Below the pieces are notes generated by a model. The model ran no database searches. It had not been told where the DNA came from and saw only the letters and a list, made by a program, of their open reading frames with translations. A stretch of 64,000 bases of DNA, from assembly GCA_002285055.1 (NCBI GenBank), contig NQYJ01000001.1, forward strand, positions 124,001 to 188,000, in the 5' to 3' direction. Both the position numbers and the translations under genes were made by a program. Each line of letters starts with the position of its first letter. The stretch's first letter is position 1. The stretch comes from Candidatus Izimoplasma sp. ZiA1. Lineage in GTDB: Bacteria; Bacillota_I; Bacilli_A; Izemoplasmatales; Izemoplasmataceae. Below are positions 62,551-64,000 of this stretch, piece by piece.

Positions 62551-63459
62551 ATGATTTATCAAAATATATATCAAACAATAGGGAATACTCCTGTTGTTAA
62601 ACTTAATAAATTAGCAAATAGTGAAATGGCTGATGTTTATGTTAAACTCGAATGGTTTAATCCCGGTGGTAGTGTGAAAGACAGAATTGCAATAAATATG
62701 ATTGAAAAAGCTGAGGAAAGTGGTTTATTAAAACCAGGTATGAGTATAGTAGAACCAACTAGTGGAAATACTGGTATAGGTCTTGCTTTAGTTGCCTCAG
62801 CAAAAGGTTACCCCATTATACTTACAATGCCCGAAAGTTTAAGTGTTGAACGCAGAAAAATTCTAACAGGTTATGGAGCTAAGTTAATCCTAACTCCATC
62901 TGATAAAGGTATGAAAGGTAGTATTCTAGAAGCAGAAAAAATTGCTAAAGATTCTAACTATTTTATGCCCATGCAGTTTAAAAACCTGAATAATCCTTTG
63001 GCTCATATGGAAACTACGTCACAGGAAATATTGAATGACTTTTCAAACATAGATGCTTTTGTTGCAGGTGTAGGTACGGGTGGAACAATTACTGGTGTAG
63101 GAACTATACTAAAAAAACATATACCTGGTATTCAAGTACACGCTGTTGAACCTCAAAGTTCTGCAGTTTTAAGTGGTGAAAACCCAGGACCACATAAAAT
63201 TCAAGGTATTGGAGCTGGGTTCATTCCAGATATACTTGATACTAGTATCTATGACTCAGTTATTAAAGTAACTGATGATCAAGCTTTTAATACTGCAAGA
63301 TTACTAGCAAAAGAAGAAGGATTGTTTACTGGGATTTCTACAGGTGCAAATGTATACGCTGCAGTTGAACTTGCAAAAAAACTTGGTAAAGGTAAAGTAG
63401 TTTTAACAGTATCCCCATCAAATGGAGAAAGATACCTATCAACTACACTATACGAATAA
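62551..63459 (+). CDS. cysK: cysteine synthase (O-acetylserine sulfhydrylase)
   Basis: CysK makes cysteine from O-acetylserine and sulphide. About 302 residues: [14 protein letters not shown], the PLP lysine in [12 protein letters not shown] (about residue 40), [15 protein letters not shown], and the phosphate loop [22 protein letters not shown] matches CysK rather than cystathionine synthase. ATG 62551 fits a six-base gap to GGTG; ATG 62548 is next best. It converges on cysE, so the two steps of cysteine synthesis are neighbours. Confidence 0.95.
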   Translation: MIYQNIYQTIGNTPVVKLNKLANSEMADVYVKLEWFNPGGSVKDRIAINMIEKAEESGLLKPGMSIVEPTSGNTGIGLALVASAKGYPIILTMPESLSVERRKILTGYGAKLILTPSDKGMKGSILEAEKIAKDSNYFMPMQFKNLNNPLAHMETTSQEILNDFSNIDAFVAGVGTGGTITGVGTILKKHIPGIQVHAVEPQSSAVLSGENPGPHKIQGIGAGFIPDILDTSIYDSVIKVTDDQAFNTARLLAKEEGLFTGISTGANVYAAVELAKKLGKGKVVLTVSPSNGERYLSTTLYE

Positions 63460-63463
63460 AATT

Positions 63464-63503
63464 AAAAGAATATTTCAACTTAAATGTTGAAATATTCTTT
63501 TTT
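63464..63503. terminator. bidirectional terminator between cysK and cysE
   Basis: A long stem pairs AAAGAATATTTCAAC with GTTGAAATATTCTTT around TTAAAT. T residues follow on both strands. Confidence 0.9.
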
Positions 63504-64000
63504 AATTTTCATATTTTAAATTGCAAACTTCGTTATTTGCTGATGTGTTAGGGATAATTCTTGCAGGTATCCCAACAGCAGTTGAGTAATCTGGAACGTC
63601 TTTTAAAACCACAGCATTTGCTCCGATTCTAGAGTAAGTTCCAATTTTTATATCTCCAAGTATTTTTGCCCCAGCCGCAATCATTGCTCCATGACATACT
63701 GTGGGATGTCTTTTGGTTTTAGATTCATTTCCTGTACCACCAAGCGTAACTTGATGAAAAATTAATACATTGTTCCCAATCCTTGTAGTTTCACCAATAA
63801 CAGTTCCAACTCCATGATCAATAACAAAATTCTTACCAATAGTTGCCCCAGGGTGTATCTCTACACTAGTTATTATTCTGCCAATATTACTAATAATTCT
63901 AGCCAACAATTTAAGTTTTATTTTCCAAAAGAAATGTGCTATGCGATAGTTCCAAACGGCATGCATTCCAGAATAAGTTAATAAAATTTCAAGAGTACTT
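63502..64000 (-). CDS. cysE: serine O-acetyltransferase, 5' part beyond window
   Basis: The frame stays open to the right edge (the codons before the ATG at 63966 read [11 protein letters not shown], typical CysE sequence), so the N-terminal helical part is cut off by the window. The visible 165 residues hold the left-handed beta-helix: [46 protein letters not shown] with the catalytic His, [10 protein letters not shown] and [11 protein letters not shown]. The C terminus is short. CysE makes O-acetylserine for CysK. Confidence 0.94.
   Translation of the reverse strand, partial: STLEILLTYSGMHAVWNYRIAHFFWKIKLKLLARIISNIGRIITSVEIHPGATIGKNFVIDHGVGTVIGETTRIGNNVLIFHQVTLGGTGNESKTKRHPTVCHGAMIAAGAKILGDIKIGTYSRIGANAVVLKDVPDYSTAVGIPARIIPNTSANNEVCNLKYEN

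Overview
This window is a low-GC, densely packed bacterial chromosome segment with no mobile elements, phage genes or CRISPR arrays. TGA is used as a stop (for example in the parA, parB, mscS and fumA genes) and TGG codes for Trp, so the standard bacterial code applies rather than the Mycoplasma code. Gene content and order look Firmicutes/Tenericutes-like: an S10 operon, rsmG-mnmG beside parAB, tdk-tadA-SRP RNA, and tilS-hpt-ftsH with lysS and cysK close by. An anaerobic amino-acid-fermenting metabolism is added to this. I infer a deep-branching Mollicutes relative such as an Izemoplasma-like organism; only a phylogeny could confirm that.

Layout. 1-3.5 kb: the S10 ribosomal protein operon (minus) with a structured leader and a good promoter. 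3.7-4.3 kb: a Crp/Fnr-family regulator. 4.3-17.4 kb: a tight 12-gene minus-strand run that reads ord, ion channel, ortA, ortB, oraS, oraE, mutL-like, orr, alr, arcA, arcB, arcC. It encodes the arginine deiminase pathway plus the oxidative ornithine (Stickland) pathway from arginine to acetyl-CoA and alanine. 17.5-22.4 kb: a phosphatase, surE, a GltS transporter, an acyltransferase with a zinc ribbon, and a soluble-looking stomatin. 22.4-23.9 kb: 14 tRNA genes and one tRNA-Ala-like remnant. 24-37 kb: two paralogous two-component systems (plus strand) bracket a minus-strand block with DUF951, mscS, parB, parA, two unusual membrane proteins, rsmG and mnmG. 37-39.5 kb: a HAD phosphatase, an ArsR-like regulator, SRP RNA, tadA and tdk.

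From 39.8 kb most genes switch to the plus strand. A hydrogenase operon (39.8-46.6 kb) encodes a trimeric NAD-linked [FeFe] hydrogenase, with five small regulator-like genes (two DRTGG, two stand-alone GHKL ATPases, one PHP) between its NuoE-like and NuoF-like genes. Next come rpmE (minus) and a four-gene fumarase/malic enzyme/aspartase operon that turns aspartate into fumarate, malate and pyruvate. 51-55.6 kb (minus): a membrane-anchored beta-propeller protein, a LytTR regulator, maf and an MFS transporter. 55.7-64 kb: tilS-hpt-ftsH, rqcP, a zinc-type lipoprotein, lysS, cysK and a cysE gene cut by the window end.

How it fits together: arginine yields ATP through carbamoyl phosphate, and its ornithine is oxidised to acetyl-CoA and D-alanine (racemised by Alr). 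Aspartate is deaminated and oxidised to pyruvate. The NAD(P)H made by Ord and malic enzyme could be re-oxidised by the hydrogenase as H2. The minus-to-plus strand switch and the origin-type gene set suggest that the window lies close to the replication origin, although dnaA and rpmH are not in it.
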